The translations under genes and the position numbers were made by a program. A stretch of DNA of 64,000 nt, taken from Otatea glauca. Lineage: Eukaryota > Streptophyta > Magnoliopsida > Poales > Poaceae. The stretch's first letter is position 1. Each line of letters begins with the position of its first letter. The notes beneath the pieces are model-generated. The model had not been told where the DNA came from, ran no database searches, and saw only the letters and a list, made by a program, of their open reading frames with translations. This document shows positions 8,560 through 20,298 of this stretch, piece after piece. The stretch is from positions 51,833,435 to 51,897,434 of the forward strand of contig CM070711.1 in NCBI GenBank assembly GCA_036346275.1, in the 5' to 3' direction.

Positions 8560-10255
8560 ATATATACATATATATATATGCTATTCTATAGTAGCGTGTA
8601 GAATATATACACACACATACACATATATATACATATAGAGATGCTATTCTATAGCTACGTGTAGAATAGGCTATACTACTCCCCAGCCATTTAACACAAA
8701 TTGACCGAGCCACGCGCAACTGAACAGTCAATGCCAACGCAACTAGTAAATGATGCAACCGAACAGTCAGTGCAATACAACTAGTAAATGATTAATAAAT
8801 GCTACTTCTAGTTTGTATATGAATCTTTTTTTGTTTTAGCCATAACTTTCAAATGAAGATGATTTTTCTCTTCAAATTTTGCACGGTTGTAGAATATCAC
8901 ATCCCCTACGTATGGTATTTTTTTGAGAATTTTTTAAAGCATGTACATCTGATTTTTCATAGATTTTATAGTTTACACAAGATATGTTGACTTTTACTAT
9001 CCAGAAAATAACATATTACTCACTATTACACAAGATGTCACTGATTTTATAGTTCACAAACGATATATTGACTTTTACTATCCAGAAAATAACACATTAC
9101 TCACTATTATACAAGATGTTACTATATCTAGTATAAACCAGTCTTATCGTGTAAAATATATGAAAATCACATGTACAAGTTTTCAAAAATTCTCAAAAAA
9201 TTATCATACATAGAAGAGATGAGCTTCTACAGCCCTGTAAAATTTGAAGACCAAAATCAAAAGTTTTAAAAAGTTCTCAAAAAATTATCATACGTAGAAG
9301 AGATGAGCTTCTACAACCCTATAAAATTTGAAGACCAAAATCAATCGCATTTGAAAGATATGAAATTGACAAAACACTAAACAGTGCAAAATCACTATTG
9401 AGCCGAATTTTTCTTTTTCATATCTTTGAGCTGATATTGATTTTGGTCTTAAATTTTTATAGGGTTGTAGAATCTCATCTCCCCTATGTATGATAATGTT
9501 TTGAGAATTTTTCAATCATTTTACTAAAGGACTGACAAATAGAACTAAATTCTTATTTGTGAAAGCCACATGTACAAGTTTTTAAAAATTCTCAAAAAAG
9601 TTCCATAAGTAGGGGAGGTGGGATTCTACGATCCTATAAAATTTAAAGACCAAAATCAATCTCAGTTGAAAGATATGAAAAAGACAAATTTAGCTCAATA
9701 GTGACTTTACAGAGCTGTAGAAGCTCACGTCCCCTACGTATGGTAAATTTTTGAGAATTTTTAGAACTTGTACATATAGTTTCTACTACCAAATAACAGA
9801 TATGTGTAAGATTTTCCAGTTATACTATATGATAGTAATTTCTAGTTGTAAATGTAGTAATTGCATATTATAAAAATAGTAATTTATTTTACTAGTCAGC
9901 AAAATTACTATTTAATAGCGAGACATATCATTTTATTCCTCTCATCGTCAGTAAGCTGCTGGTGAAAACCAATTGCAAATCCAAGCTACTAATAAAAAGA
10001 TATGGCTAAAATAAAGAAGATACAGGTTCATGTACAAACTACAATACGCATTAACTAGTTGGGTTGATCAACACATTAACTAGTAACCGATTCGGTGGTA
10101 ATTGCATCTGTTGTTCTATAGTAAAATGTATTTGTGATTTACTACTAAATTGCTAGTAATCAGTACAGCGCGCACAGCGATACGGTTGCATCACAGCGAT
10201 ACAGCTCGCTCGTAGAATAGGCAGCACAGTGCGTACGCCTGGAATAGTGCTACCG
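8560..10255. repeat. Complex element with alternating inverted repeats
   Basis: A unit of roughly 110-160 bp recurs in alternating orientation. Its core reads CATAACTTTCAAATGA, then a TTTTGGTCTTCAAATTTT-type segment, then GGTTGTAGAATCTCA and CCCCTACGTATGGTA. It is forward near 8830-8960, inverted near 9160-9360, forward near 9410-9520, inverted near 9570-9700 and forward near 9710-9775. The left edge has TGCTATTCTATAG words (8579 and 8643) and the right edge near 10215 has GTAGAATAGGC. No open reading frame of note occurs. It may be a multi-armed foldback element, but termini and duplication could not be fixed. Confidence 0.6.
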
Positions 10256-10408
10256 TATACATATATATACACACGCGCGCCTTAGGGTGTTACCCATATG
10301 CAACCCTCAATACAAATACATATATACACATGCATATATATACCTACATACATACACGTATATATGTATATGTATGTATATACGTAAATATATACATAGG
10401 TATATATA
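10256..10408. repeat. AT/AC-rich simple-sequence tract
   Basis: Runs of alternating ATATAC, ACACGC and GTATAT words form an imperfect microsatellite between two related repeat copies. It is noncoding. Confidence 0.7.
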
Positions 10409-10800
10409 GATATGCTATTCTATAGATGCATGTAGTCTACGCGCCAACCAATTAACTTAGACCGACCAAGCCTAATTAATACAGATCAACCGAGCCATTC
10501 AATACTCTACGCAACGAAACGGTCTCCCAACTAGTAAATGACTAATAAATGTTACTTCTTGTTTGCACATGAATCTTTCTTTTTTGATTTAGTCATAACT
10601 TTCAAATGAGATTGATTTTGGTTTTCAAATTTTATAGGGTTGTAGAATCTCACGTCCTCTATGTATGGTAATATTTTGAGAATTTTTTGAAAATATGTAC
10701 ATGTGTTTTTCATGGATTTTTGAAAACACTAGATATGTTGTTTTTTATTATTGAAACAAATAACATGTTATTAGGTATTACATAAGATGTTACTATACTG
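10409..10800. repeat. Second, partial copy of the 8579-9000 repeat
   Basis: Starting at GCTATTCTATAGATGC, the sequence follows the same order as 8643-9000: CTAGTAAATGA, AATAAATG.TACTTCT, TGAATCTTT.TTTTG, CATAACTTTCAAATGA, then GGTTGTAGAATCTCA. It is a diverged direct copy of the left part of the larger element. The sequence from 10800 to 10974 is spacer with nothing recognised. Confidence 0.6.
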
Positions 10801-11073
10801 AAATAAATTATATAAAAAGAATTAAATTCTTGTAGTTAGGATCTCATCAAGACATGATGAGCAGCACACTTATAAGCGCATGTGTTTTGAACGAGTACGG
10901 TTGCAATCGACGATTCTGATCTTAAGTTCTGTAATCATATATTCATGAGCATATAGAAGCATCATTGCATTGATCTTGTTTGTTTTAGCTTTAGATTCTG
11001 TAAAAGCTAATTCTGAATTGTGGTTGTAGATAAGCTGATTCTCTAAAAGCTAGAATCCAAAAGCACATATTAA

Positions 11074-11304
11074 GGGTCTATTTGTTTTAGCTTTGAATTC
11101 TCTAAAAGCTGATTCTGGATTGTGGTTGTAGAGAAGCTGATTCTCCAAAGGCTGAAATCCAAAAGCACATATGAAGTGGATTTTGGATTCTAGTGTATAT
11201 GGATGGGTTGGATTGTGAGAATCGGATTCTAAAATCGAGTTGTTTGTTTTTTATTCTGCTTTTGGGGCCAGAATCCAGAATCAAAAGCTAAAACAAATAG
11301 GCCC
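11074..11304. mobile_element. Inner Tourist-like MITE nested in a sister copy
   Basis: A 231-bp element with ends GGGTCTATTTGTTTTAGC and, inverted, GGGCCTATTTGTTTTAGC. TAA precedes it at 11071-11073. The matching TAA on the right is at 12211-12213, displaced by the LTR inserted exactly at its right end. It is noncoding and internally AT-rich, with AAGCTGATTCT words. The target was another copy of the same family. Confidence 0.78.
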
Positions 11305-12205
11305 TGATGGGAACGGTGGCCCGATCTTCCGACAGGTAGTAATGAATCGATTGGTGAAGAACTCGACGTTGACGATCCGGCTTTCAATCAGAACTGATTC
11401 GAACCCTGCAATCGCTACACCATGGCTCCGTTGGTTATCAACCACGCACAAACACGGTTCACCTTGCCAAGAAGGCTTATCCCTGCATGCGAATCGAGAA
11501 CACAAACAAGAACGTAGAAGATGCAATCTGAAATTGCGAATAATATTAAGCACACGAGTTGGGGTTCCACAAACCGATGAACGACGAAAAACTGACAAAG
11601 TGTCTAGTTGTAATCTAAGCAAAACCCATCTATTCTAACGACGGCTACTGAATATGTAAGAGAGAGGGCAAGGGAGGCAGCCAAGGGGGTGGTCGTGAAA
11701 CCCTAGGTCGTACAAGGCTTTTGGGCCCAAGTGGAGGTGTCGCGGCACCCGGCAGATTCTGTTCATCATATTATTTTGATGATTCCTGTAGATCTATAAG
11801 GAGTTTGGACGTGAAACCACTTTTGTTAGAAAGCTCTCGTCGTGGGCTTCTCCGTAGAGTCCAAGAACGTCTCAATTGGACTTCTTATGACCCAGATATG
11901 ATCGTTTTATTGATGTGCTGTCCTGAGGCTCCGAACCGAAGTTGGAGTCCGACTTGAGCTCGACTTTGAGACCAAGTAGATTTGGGCTTTGAGGGATGAC
12001 ATCCAGGTAAGCTTGTGATGCTTCTCCCATATTCCTAAGCACCAAAACATCAAAAGAATTTAGTAGAAATCCATCCAAGGAAACATGAACAGCGAGGAAT
12101 GAGTTCACCTGGTGGTTTAATTGTTGTGTGCGTGCTCTTGTAATTGGACCTTGTATATCTTGAGGAGTCATGTTGCACACATCCGAAGGAGTGATGTCCT
12201 CATCA
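11305..12205 (-). mobile_element. Probable solo LTR (Ty3/gypsy type)
   Basis: A 901-bp segment begins TGATGGGAAC and ends CCTCATCA, giving TG..CA ends with a 5-bp inverted TGATG/CATCA. Flanks are GGCCC (11300-11304) and CGCCC (12206-12210), a 5-bp duplication with one mismatch. On the minus strand, near 11872-12180, a frame contains GPITRARTQQLNHQVNSFL, like the C-terminal tail of some plant gypsy polyproteins, which suggests that in this family the polyprotein end runs into the LTR. No internal domain or second LTR is adjacent. Alternatively it is a fragment with coincidental ends. Confidence 0.6.
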
Positions 12206-12345
12206 CGCCCTAAGTGGATTGTGGATTCTAGTGTATATGGGTGGGCTGGATTGTGAGAATCGGATTTTAGAATCGGGTTGTTTGTTTTTTATTCTGCTTT
12301 TGGAGATAGAATCGAGAATCAAAAGCTAAAACAAACAGGCCTTAA

Positions 12346-13325
12346 GTCGAGTGCATGTCCATAAGCAAATAAACATTGCAAACTTAAATACTTCAAAGGC
12401 AAGCATCAAATCGACACAAGTTATCACAAATTCATAATTACATCTTAAATGAGGATAGCAAATTGTCTCTTTCCTCTTTGTCTACGGAACATTCCAAAAA
12501 TTATAAGAAGTGGAATGCAAGCATGTGATTTGAATTTAGTCTTAATTTGAATTTTTTTCATTTATTTGGAATTTTTCTGATTTTTTTCCAAATAAGAAAA
12601 GTACTTTTTAAATAAACTAGAAGGGATTTTAAAATTCAAACTTCAGTTTTGGAACATCACAAAGTCTGAAAAATTATCATAAATCCTAGATAGCCTCCAG
12701 ATCATTTCAAAAAAATCCATAAAATTTTGAATTCAGGTAATGCCTAACAAAAATAAAAAATAGCAAGACTTTTAAAAAGATAGTAGTACTGTTAGATTTT
12801 AAAAAAACTCCACAGGCTTGATCATCGTCTGAAATTTTTATGAGAGCAATGGTATTGCCTCAGAATCATCCAAAAACGTTTTCAAAAATTTTGAAACTCA
12901 TTTGATAGCTCAATTAAATATGTGAACCTTGACTACCAAAAATCAAAAATTGAATTAGACATTCCTCATTTTTTGTTTCTCTTCTATCATATGCCCACTT
13001 GCCAGCCACTTTCTCTTTCCCCCTCTCCTCTTTCGCTGCCGCTGGGCTCGGCCACCCCCTCGGCCCTGCCTGCCAGTGATTGCTAGCAGTTGAACGTCTG
13101 ATTTTTTCAGATGCTCTGCAATATTTTTTTTCTATGCGTGAAATATTTTCCTTCGATAACAACAAAAATGTGCACATGAAAAAAAATGTTGCGCATGTTA
13201 AAAAAATGTTACACCGAAAGTCCGACGCAACACTCGAAAATCGGACGTCCAGCGCTAGTTCTCGCCAATAAGAAAATGATGAAAACGGATGGTTTTCGCC
13301 CATCCTTATCTTTTCTTTTCCCGAC
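12346..13325. repeat. Repeat remnant and unassigned spacer
   Basis: About 12620-12935 resembles the ~160-bp array units in inverted orientation: it contains GCTTGATCATCGTCTGAAA and ends with GATAGCTCAATTAAAT, the reverse of a word in the 3290-3973 array. From about 12990 a CT-rich run, then an AT-rich part with CGGACGTCC-type words near 13240, are unassigned. Short frames here are not convincing genes. Confidence 0.4.
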
Positions 13326-13538
13326 TATTATAAGTAGAGAATTAAGAGAGACAATGAATTAAGTGAGATTGCTAATGATTCATTCATTCTTATTAGTGTT
13401 TGATCACACATATATATATACAAGATTGGGGTGTCTTTTGAGAAAAGACATCTTTTCGAATAGACATCTTTTGGCATTAGACACCTTTTGGAAATAGATA
13501 CCTTTTGGCAATTGATCACATGATTTAATTTCGTAACA
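13326..13538 (-). repeat. 3' LTR of the 13.3-kb copia element
   Basis: A 213-bp direct repeat of 19910-20134. Shared features are TAAGTAGA.AATTAAGAGAGA near one edge, GATTGGGGTGTCTTTTG and repeated ACATCTTTTGGCATTAGAC words. In minus orientation it starts TGTTACGAAATT after the purine tract. Its last two bases are TA where the other LTR has CA. Confidence 0.88.
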
Positions 13539-13785
13539 CTCCCCCTTATCAATTCCTTCACTTGTATATATCTTGTAAGCTCCTTTAAAAACCCTATAGG
13601 AAAAATATGAGGACAAATTCGTTCTTATAATTATATGCCATATAAAACTCCTTTAAAACCCAATGAGAAAAAATAAGGAGAAACTTATGGCATAAGTTTA
13701 CATTCAATGTTGTCTCATTAAAAACCTTTTATGAGAAACTATTTAAGTAAAACTCATAAAGGAAAAGAATGCAACATGTATTAAT

Positions 13786-14109
13786 TCAATGTTCAGCTCC
13801 CCCTGAACCTTGCAACTCTCGAAGCTGTTTCATACCGATCCCCTTAACACATTTTTGGAACGAGGATGTTGGTAAAGATTTGGTGAACAAATCAGCCAAA
13901 TTTTCACATGACTTCATTTGCAAAATACTTATCTCACCACCCTTTTGAAGTTCGTGAGGATAAAATAGCTTAGGAGCAATATGTTTTGTTATATTACCCT
14001 TCATATAGCCTGTTGGCATTTTAGCAACACATGTAGTATTGTCTTTATAGATAATGGTGGGAGTTTCCGATAAACTAATGCCATATGACCTTTGTATGTG
14101 GTTAATCAT
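13786..14109 (-). pseudogene. Copia RNase H C-terminal segment
   Basis: A 107-residue frame with IIYKDNTTCVAK and SCENLADLFTKSLPTSSF, the standard tail of copia RNase H, which removes RNA from the RNA:DNA hybrid. It lies just upstream of the polypurine tract. The link to the reverse transcriptase at 14458 is broken by stops and frameshifts between about 14110 and 14457. Confidence 0.82.
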
Positions 14110-14457
14110 TCTGTGAAGCCATACACAAACACGTGATGCTTCTTACAAAACTATTATTTCAGAAAGATAGTGGAAGTGGCTAATAAAGTCTGTTTACAAG
14201 ACTTCTATGAAATAGCCATACCACCATAAGATAAATCCAGTTTAAGATTTGGCACTCTGGGGATCATACAGATAACCAGCATCTGTATATCCAATTAAAG
14301 TCATATCTTGATTTCTTTGAAACATCAAACCAAGATGTTTTGTACCATTAAGATACCTGAGGATTTATTTAACACCAACCAAATGCCCTTTTGTTGGTGA
14401 TGCGTTGTATCTAGCCAATAGATTGACTGCAAATGCAATGTCAGGCCTGGTGCAATT

Positions 14458-15219
14458 TTAAAGATACATCAGTGCTCCTATAACACTAAGATATGGAACT
14501 TTCAGTCCCAATATCTCTTCATCCTCTTCCCTAGGTCTGAATGGGTCTTTATCCGCATCAATGGATCTCACAACCATAGGTGTCTTCGTTGGATATGATT
14601 TATCCATATTGAATTTCTCCAATATCTTCTGGATATATGCAGACTGGTGCACAAATGTTCCTTCAGGAACATGCTCAAGCTGTAAGCCTAAGCAAAATTT
14701 GGTCTTACCCAAATCCTTCATCTCATATTCTGTCACAAGATGATTACTTGCTTCATCTATGTCACTTGTGGTTCCGATGATATTCAAATCATCAACATAT
14801 ACTGAGATGATACAAAATCCACTTTGGGATTTCTTTATAAACACACATGGACAATCATCATTATTGGAGTATCCTTTCTTCAAAAGAAACTCACTAAGTC
14901 GGTTATACCACATCCTTTCCGACTGTTTTAATCCATATAACGACTTTTTCAACTTGACGCTATACATGTTGCGATTTGCATTAGGATTCGGAATTTTAAC
15001 CCCTTCAGGTACTTTCGTGTAAATATCCGAATCCAATGACCCATACAAATATGCGGTCACTACATCCATTAACTGTATTGACACTTTCATATTCACTGCC
15101 AAAGATATTAGATATCGGAATGTTATTCTACTCATAACGGGAGAGTATGTCTCATCGTAATCGATACCAAGTCTCTGCGTGAACCCTTGTACTACAAGCC
15201 TCGCTTTGAATATCACCAC
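14458..15219 (-). pseudogene. Copia reverse transcriptase
   Basis: A 253-codon frame with KARLVVQGFTQRLGIDYDET, LMDVVTAYLYGSLDSDIY, KKSLYGLKQSERMWY and the catalytic ISVYVDDLNIIG box, in the order known for copia RVT_2 domains. YVDD is intact. The upstream part (15221-15688, with FGLVVISPPEIFPIGNKWVF) is in another frame, so the polyprotein is disrupted. Confidence 0.88.
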
Positions 15220-15220
15220 C

Positions 15221-15688
15221 TTATTGTTTCCGTTTCTTTCTTAATGAAAAAACCCATTTATTTCCTATTGGAAATATTTCTGGAGGACTTATCACTACTA
15301 GACCAAATACCTCTCTTTTATTAAGCGAGCGCAATTTTGCATCAATTGCTTCCTTCCATTTGACCCATTCTGAGTGCTTCATGCACTCTGCCATGGACTT
15401 TAATTTCGGATTTGATTGAAGGCTTTTAGCAATATTTGAGGCAAAGAGTATGTCGACAATTGTAGTCTTATACAATTCTCCCGAATTGACATAACTTGTC
15501 AAAATCTCTTCATTTACATCCTCTAACTCCTCGTGATTTCCAACAATAATGGAGTTAAAGGGTTCCGATGTCCCAACATCTAAATTTGTGCGCACTTTGA
15601 TGCCGGGTTTACCATTCCTTTTATGGTTCTCAACCTCATGTTGAGTTTCATTTATTGATTCAAGCATTGTACTTTTAAAAGAATTCAA
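15221..15688 (-). pseudogene. Copia linker and start of the reverse transcriptase
   Basis: The frame contains MKHSEWVKWKEAIDAKLRSL and NKREVFGLV, typical of the segment between integrase and reverse transcriptase in copia polyproteins. It is separated by a frameshift from the downstream YVDD-bearing frame. Confidence 0.75.
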
Positions 15689-15885
15689 ATTTCTACGGAC
15701 GTCTCCGCGGGACTATATTCCTTTTATCTGGAATTCTCCCCCTCTTCTTCTCATTAGGGGTAAGAGTAGCTTTCTTAGGTATACCTTCACTCTTTCTAAT
15801 ACATTGATTATGGGTATACAAGACTTTGTAACACCCTTATAATCAATAAATGCATCTGGCAGATTATTTGCAATTTGTTGCAAAT

Positions 15886-16844
15886 TTAAAAACTATGAAC
15901 CTCTAGTTCAGATTCTTTAGTACGTAGATCTAAGGACTGAATGCCTGTGACATTCCAGTCTATTTCTCGGCATTCTTCGTGGTACTTATCTCCCCCTAAT
16001 GCCGGAAAATTGTCCTCATCAAAAATAGAATTAGCGTACCGAACTATAAACAGATCCCCTGTTAATGGCTCAAGGTATTTTATTATTGACGGAGAGTTAT
16101 ACCCCACATAGATCCCCAACTTTCTATGAGGACCCATCGATGTACGCTATGGTGGTGAAATCGGTACGTATACTGCGCAACCGATTTTTCGTAGATGGAA
16201 AATACTTGGTTCATTTCCACGTACATACTGCAATGGGGATACCATGTGATATGCAGTTGGTCTTATTTGGATTAGTTCTGCGGCATGCAAGACCGCATGG
16301 CCCCAACAGTTTGTTGGCAACCTACAATTTTGTAAAAGAGGTCTAGCAATTAATTTGATCCTCTTTTTGAAAGATTCTGCTAGGCCATTTTGTGTGTGGA
16401 TATATGGCATAGAATGCTCCACATTAATTCCCAGAGCCATACAATAGTCATTAAATGCCCTTGATGAGAATTCAACGGTATTATCCAATCTAATGGATTT
16501 GATTTTATTTTCTGGAAAATTGGCTCTTAACTTAATTACTTGGGCCATTAATATAGCAAAAGTATGGTTTCGTGTGCTCAACAAACACACATGTGACCAT
16601 CTTGTAGAACCATCTATTAAGACCATAAAATATCTAAATGGCCTGCTTAGGGCTGAATAGGTCCACAGATGTCACCCTGAATTCTTTCCATAAAATTCAG
16701 TGACTCATCTTTCACTTTGAGGTATGATGGTCTCAATATCAATTTCCCTTTAGCATAAGCAGTGCACATGAAATCTTCTGATTTCGGGAAATATGAAATT
16801 CTAATATTATGGTCAACAGAACTTTGTATAATTTTTCTCATCAT
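15886..16844 (-). pseudogene. Copia integrase region, broken into several frames
   Basis: Three frames cover the zinc-binding part (16647-16844, with FMCTAYAKGKL and RIQGDICGPI), the catalytic core (16147-16626, with MVLIDGSTRWSHVCLL, KSIRLDN and NGLAESFKKRIKLIARPLL, supplying the D, D and E positions) and the C-terminal part (15886-16137, with KLGIYVGYNSPSIIKYLEP). Integrase inserts the cDNA into host DNA. Stops and frameshifts separate the three parts. Confidence 0.83.
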
Positions 16845-16869
16845 CCCTATACCAGGATGACCTAGACGA

Positions 16870-17250
16870 TCATGCCAAATCTTGAAGTTTTTTAATCACC
16901 TTTTTTTTGTATCCATCAACTTTAGTGAGAAAAATATATTCATTGTCTCCCTCACTAGTAGTTTCCACATGGAAACCATTAAGACAGATATCTTTAAAAC
17001 TTAGTAGGGTACGATTTGATTGAGGATACAACAAAGCATCTTCAATCGTTAATTGTGTACCCATAGGGAGAACTATGATGGCTTTTTCAGTGCCAACAAT
17101 TAGATTATCGCGTCTAGCGATAGTCATAATATTTCCTTTTCAGTTTGTCAAAGTCTGGAAATATTTTGTTTCCTTTAAAATTGTATTTGTGGTACCACTG
17201 TCAACAAGACAGTTTTCTTCCTCCAATGGATTGTATCACCAAATTTTATA
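16870..17250 (-). pseudogene. Copia protease and pre-integrase region remnant
   Basis: The frame 16870-17127 has IIVLPMGTQLTIEDALLYPQ and RTLLSFKDICLNGFHVET, as in the part downstream of the copia aspartic protease. Just upstream (about 17195-17215) the minus strand reads as a CLVDSGTTNTI-like active site across a damaged frame. No complete protease is left. Confidence 0.7.
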
Positions 17251-17590
17251 GAAAAGTATATCAATATATTTCCATATGTTTGGAAACACAATACATACTT
17301 CTATAAAGCAAGTACATGACCTAAGTTCATATAGAACTTATTCGACTGAACTATACAATATTATGTAGAACAACTATAGCTGATTATTTACATAAGGGGG
17401 TAAATAGGCTACACGGTGTCTCCAAACAGATTTTGGGAAGCATATTCTACCAACATATCATTTGTTTTTACGAAGTCATCTTGCTTTAGTTGGATCATCT
17501 CATGGTGCCCAACATTCGGTTTACTATACACTGATCACATTCCAGATCTTTATCTGCTTGTGAAGCGAAGTAACTTCAACTTTGTCCCCT

Positions 17591-18600
17591 TTAGGCTTTT
17601 TGCCTTTGCCCACAGAATTGTTGATATAGTTCAACAAATGTGAAGCAATCCAATATTTCTTTTGCAAAATGTTCTTTACAGCTACATATATGGCAAAGGC
17701 CTGATTTTTCCTTAGAAAAATTCGTCTTGGATTTTTCCTTGCCATATCCTTTGCCTTTGTATTTATGCATACTATTCAATTGCCACTTTACCTTTTTCTT
17801 ATCACGCCTCTTGCGCCCATGCATGGCTACTGCTAGCCTTCTGATTATTAGCATGTTCTTCAAGCACTGCCATTGCCCTCGTAGGGCGAGTATGATGGTT
17901 CTTCATAAGAAGCACATCATTTGTTTCTGCTTGGAGCAGAATATAAATTAACTCAGAGCACTACGTATACTTCTGTAAGTGATATTGCTAGTAAGTATAC
18001 GCATTTAAAGGGTGTAAAGTGCACAATATCTTTTCAATCAATTCGGCATTAGAAATTTCTTGGTCACATAATTTCAGCAACGAATTTATCTTGTGTATTG
18101 CTGAATTATACACTGCCTCAGACTTGAAGTCCTTCAAGCGTATAGATGGCCATTCATTAAGTTTCTGGCAACATGACCAATATTTGTTGGTCATAATTCT
18201 CCTTTAAAGAGGTCCACAATGCAAGTGGATCATCCAATAATAAATACTCAATTCCTAAATCTAAGAGGAGATAATGTCGAATGAAATGCAGAGCTGCATA
18301 TTCTACAACTGGTAAAATGGCGGGACATTTTGTTGAGGTTTAGTGATCACTGCACTAAAACCTAAACCCATCAAATTAGGTCAACTACCCATGTTAAATA
18401 ATTTTTGACATCCAAGGCGAGCTCGGCAAACTCCTTTTTGGAGATATCTGCCATGTCCTACATGAAATGATCATGCAACATATAGTCAATTTACTTGAGA
18501 GTAAATTGCATAGCATGAAATGTATTTCAGAAATCATGTGAAAATATTCTCGGAAGAGAATAGGTGTAGACCTTTAATATAGGACAGGCGACTAAATCGC
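17591..18600 (-). pseudogene. Copia gag remnant
   Basis: Short frames at 17591-17863 (KKVKWQLNSMHKYKGKGYGK, then CHICSCKEHFAKE, a damaged CCHC zinc knuckle) and 17988-18194 (AEYWSCCQ-like, then NSLLKLCDQEISNAELIEKI) match the nucleocapsid and capsid parts of copia gag. The frame is interrupted many times. Confidence 0.68.
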
Positions 18601-19909
18601 TGCTAATGTCTTGGACTCCACTCCTGATGGAGTGGGCAACACTACAGTCGCAGCCAAAAACATAGACTCTGTACTATAAGAGATTGGTTATACACGTTGA
18701 AGGTAATCACCATATCGTAATACAACATGGTGTAGACCTCGCAGCAGTGGGCGAGTAACTCGCTGTTATTGGCACGGACTCCGTCTCATAGAGAACGGGC
18801 GACACTACAGTCGCAGCCTATGCCATAGACTCTCTTGCCTTGTGCTTTTACCAAAACTTATAAAAAAGGTAATCACCATTTTTCTAGCATTTTGCATGAT
18901 GTTTATGTGAATTATTTAAGCAAGTAGGAGGCTTAAATAATTAAATGAGTCAGAAAATATTATATTTCGGGAAAAAAAATGCTAAGCAAATTACCGAAAT
19001 ATTAATAATGTGCAATGAACTGCAAATATATAATTTAACTGTCAAACAGTAATATTACTTACTGAGGTAATATTAAGATGCAGAAATGCACATTATTATA
19101 CTGCATAAACCTGAGGGTCTAAATGCAGATAAACATAATTAAAATGGCTATTTACAGAATTTGTACAAAACCCAAGGGCTTTTCTAATTATTTTCTGAAG
19201 CGATGGAAATTAAATTCGGTTGGAAAAATAATTTTGCAAAAACCAGAAGGCTTATTTGCAAAATGACCGAAGGCCTTTAAATTCTCAGCCGAATTGGGCT
19301 AAAAAGCCCATTAAGAACCGGCTTCTAGGGTTTCTAACCCTAGCAACCATGGGCGGTGGCGTCGATTCGTTGCTTTGGTTGCCACGTCCGCGCCTTCGAC
19401 CTCCCCATGTGGGAAGACAAGCCGGTGGCGACCGCAGATCGCGCCGCACGCCATCGCGCCCTCGGGCTGTGCCGCTCCGCGGCATCAGACACCTTCGCCT
19501 TTGCGGGCTCGTGCACCACCGCATGTGTGCCGTTTGCGCCAAGGGGTATCACATCCCCCATGACCGCATCAGCCACCGCTGTCGCCTTGATCAATCCATG
19601 GGGGACCTCGTCCCCAACTGTTAGTGCTGCATCAAGTGGCACCACGGCCCCCGGTCTCCACAGCCACTGGCGATCCGTTGATCAAGCCATGATAATGCTG
19701 AGCACGACGTCACCGATGTCGAGCCAAGCGTGAACGCCAATGGCGATTTCTTGTTCGGCAAGTTGGCAGAAGTAGAGGAGGAAGAATGCGAAGAATTGTC
19801 GTCTCCAAGTTCATGATGTAGGTAAGTACGTTGGAGACATCATCATTGCTCTGTGCCATAGATCTTACCGTGTGGCCTTGCCTAGGAAGAACAAACGTCG
19901 CTGATAACG
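18601..19909 (-). other. 5' leader of the 13.3-kb copia element, with GC-rich island
   Basis: The part nearest gag is AT-rich with repeated GGCGAC/CACTACAGTCGCAGCC words near 18590-18650 and 18740-18810. From about 19300 to 19850 the sequence becomes GC-rich and exon-like, bordered by CTAGGGTTTCTAACCCTAGC near 19325-19344. Overlapping open frames exist on both strands but no family is recognised. The two sister elements carry comparable GC-rich leaders. At 19896-19909, next to the 5' LTR, lies the word that reads ACGTTATCAGCG on the minus strand, the primer-site position. Confidence 0.55.
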
Positions 19910-20134
19910 TGTTATAAGTAGATAATTAAGAGAGACAAAGAATTGAGAGAGATTGCTAATGATTCATTCATTTTCATTAGTGTTTGATCACACACATATA
20001 TATATATACACACACACAAGATTGGGGTGTCTTTTGGGAAAAGATATTTTTTCGAATAGACATCTTTTGGCATTAGACACCTTTTAGCATTAGACATCTT
20101 TTAACAATTGATAACATGATTTAATTTTGTAACA
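19910..20134 (-). repeat. 5' LTR of the 13.3-kb copia element
   Basis: A 225-bp direct repeat of 13326-13538 with intact TG..CA ends (TGTTATAAG to GTAACA on the plus strand). It differs from the other LTR by scattered substitutions and an expanded AC/AT run near 19995-20018, so the insertion is not very recent. Confidence 0.88.
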
Positions 20135-20298
20135 CCAACCACCCACTCTGCACCTCAATTCTGGACACTCGTCACTCACACGTGCATCTACAGCGGCCAT
20201 CCTTGTCCCGTTGTGCCAAGATTTCCTCACGACCTCCCGGCCATTTCCATCCAAATGGATAATTTAAGCCTTTCACAAAATGGATAATAATATTAATA

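Larger units (their letters stand above)
10975..12345. mobile_element. Outer Tourist-like MITE, split by later insertions
   Basis: The left half is 10975-11073 (starts near TTGTTTGTTTTAGCTTTAGA) and the right half is 12211-12345 (ends AAAGCTAAAACAAACAGGCC followed by TTA). Together they match the compact copy at 11074-11304 over its length, showing that one MITE was opened by insertion of a second copy and then an LTR. TTA/TAA duplications and GGCC.TGTTTGTTTTAGC termini point to the PIF/Harbinger (Tourist) group. The left terminus is worn. Confidence 0.72.
13326..20134 (-). mobile_element. Ty1/copia LTR retrotransposon, full length but decayed
   Basis: Two direct LTRs (13326-13538 and 19910-20134) bracket gag, protease, integrase, reverse transcriptase and RNase H remnants in copia order, read on the minus strand. 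The flanks CCGAC (13321-13325) and CCAAC (20135-20139) form a 5-bp target duplication with one mismatch. A polypurine tract lies at 13539-13548, next to the left (3') LTR. All reading frames are broken, so it is not autonomous now. The leader at 19300-19850 is unusually GC-rich. Confidence 0.9.

Noticed and set aside
10256..10408. A regulatory AT-rich region or promoter
   Set aside because: It is an imperfect microsatellite between two repeat copies with no gene next to it.
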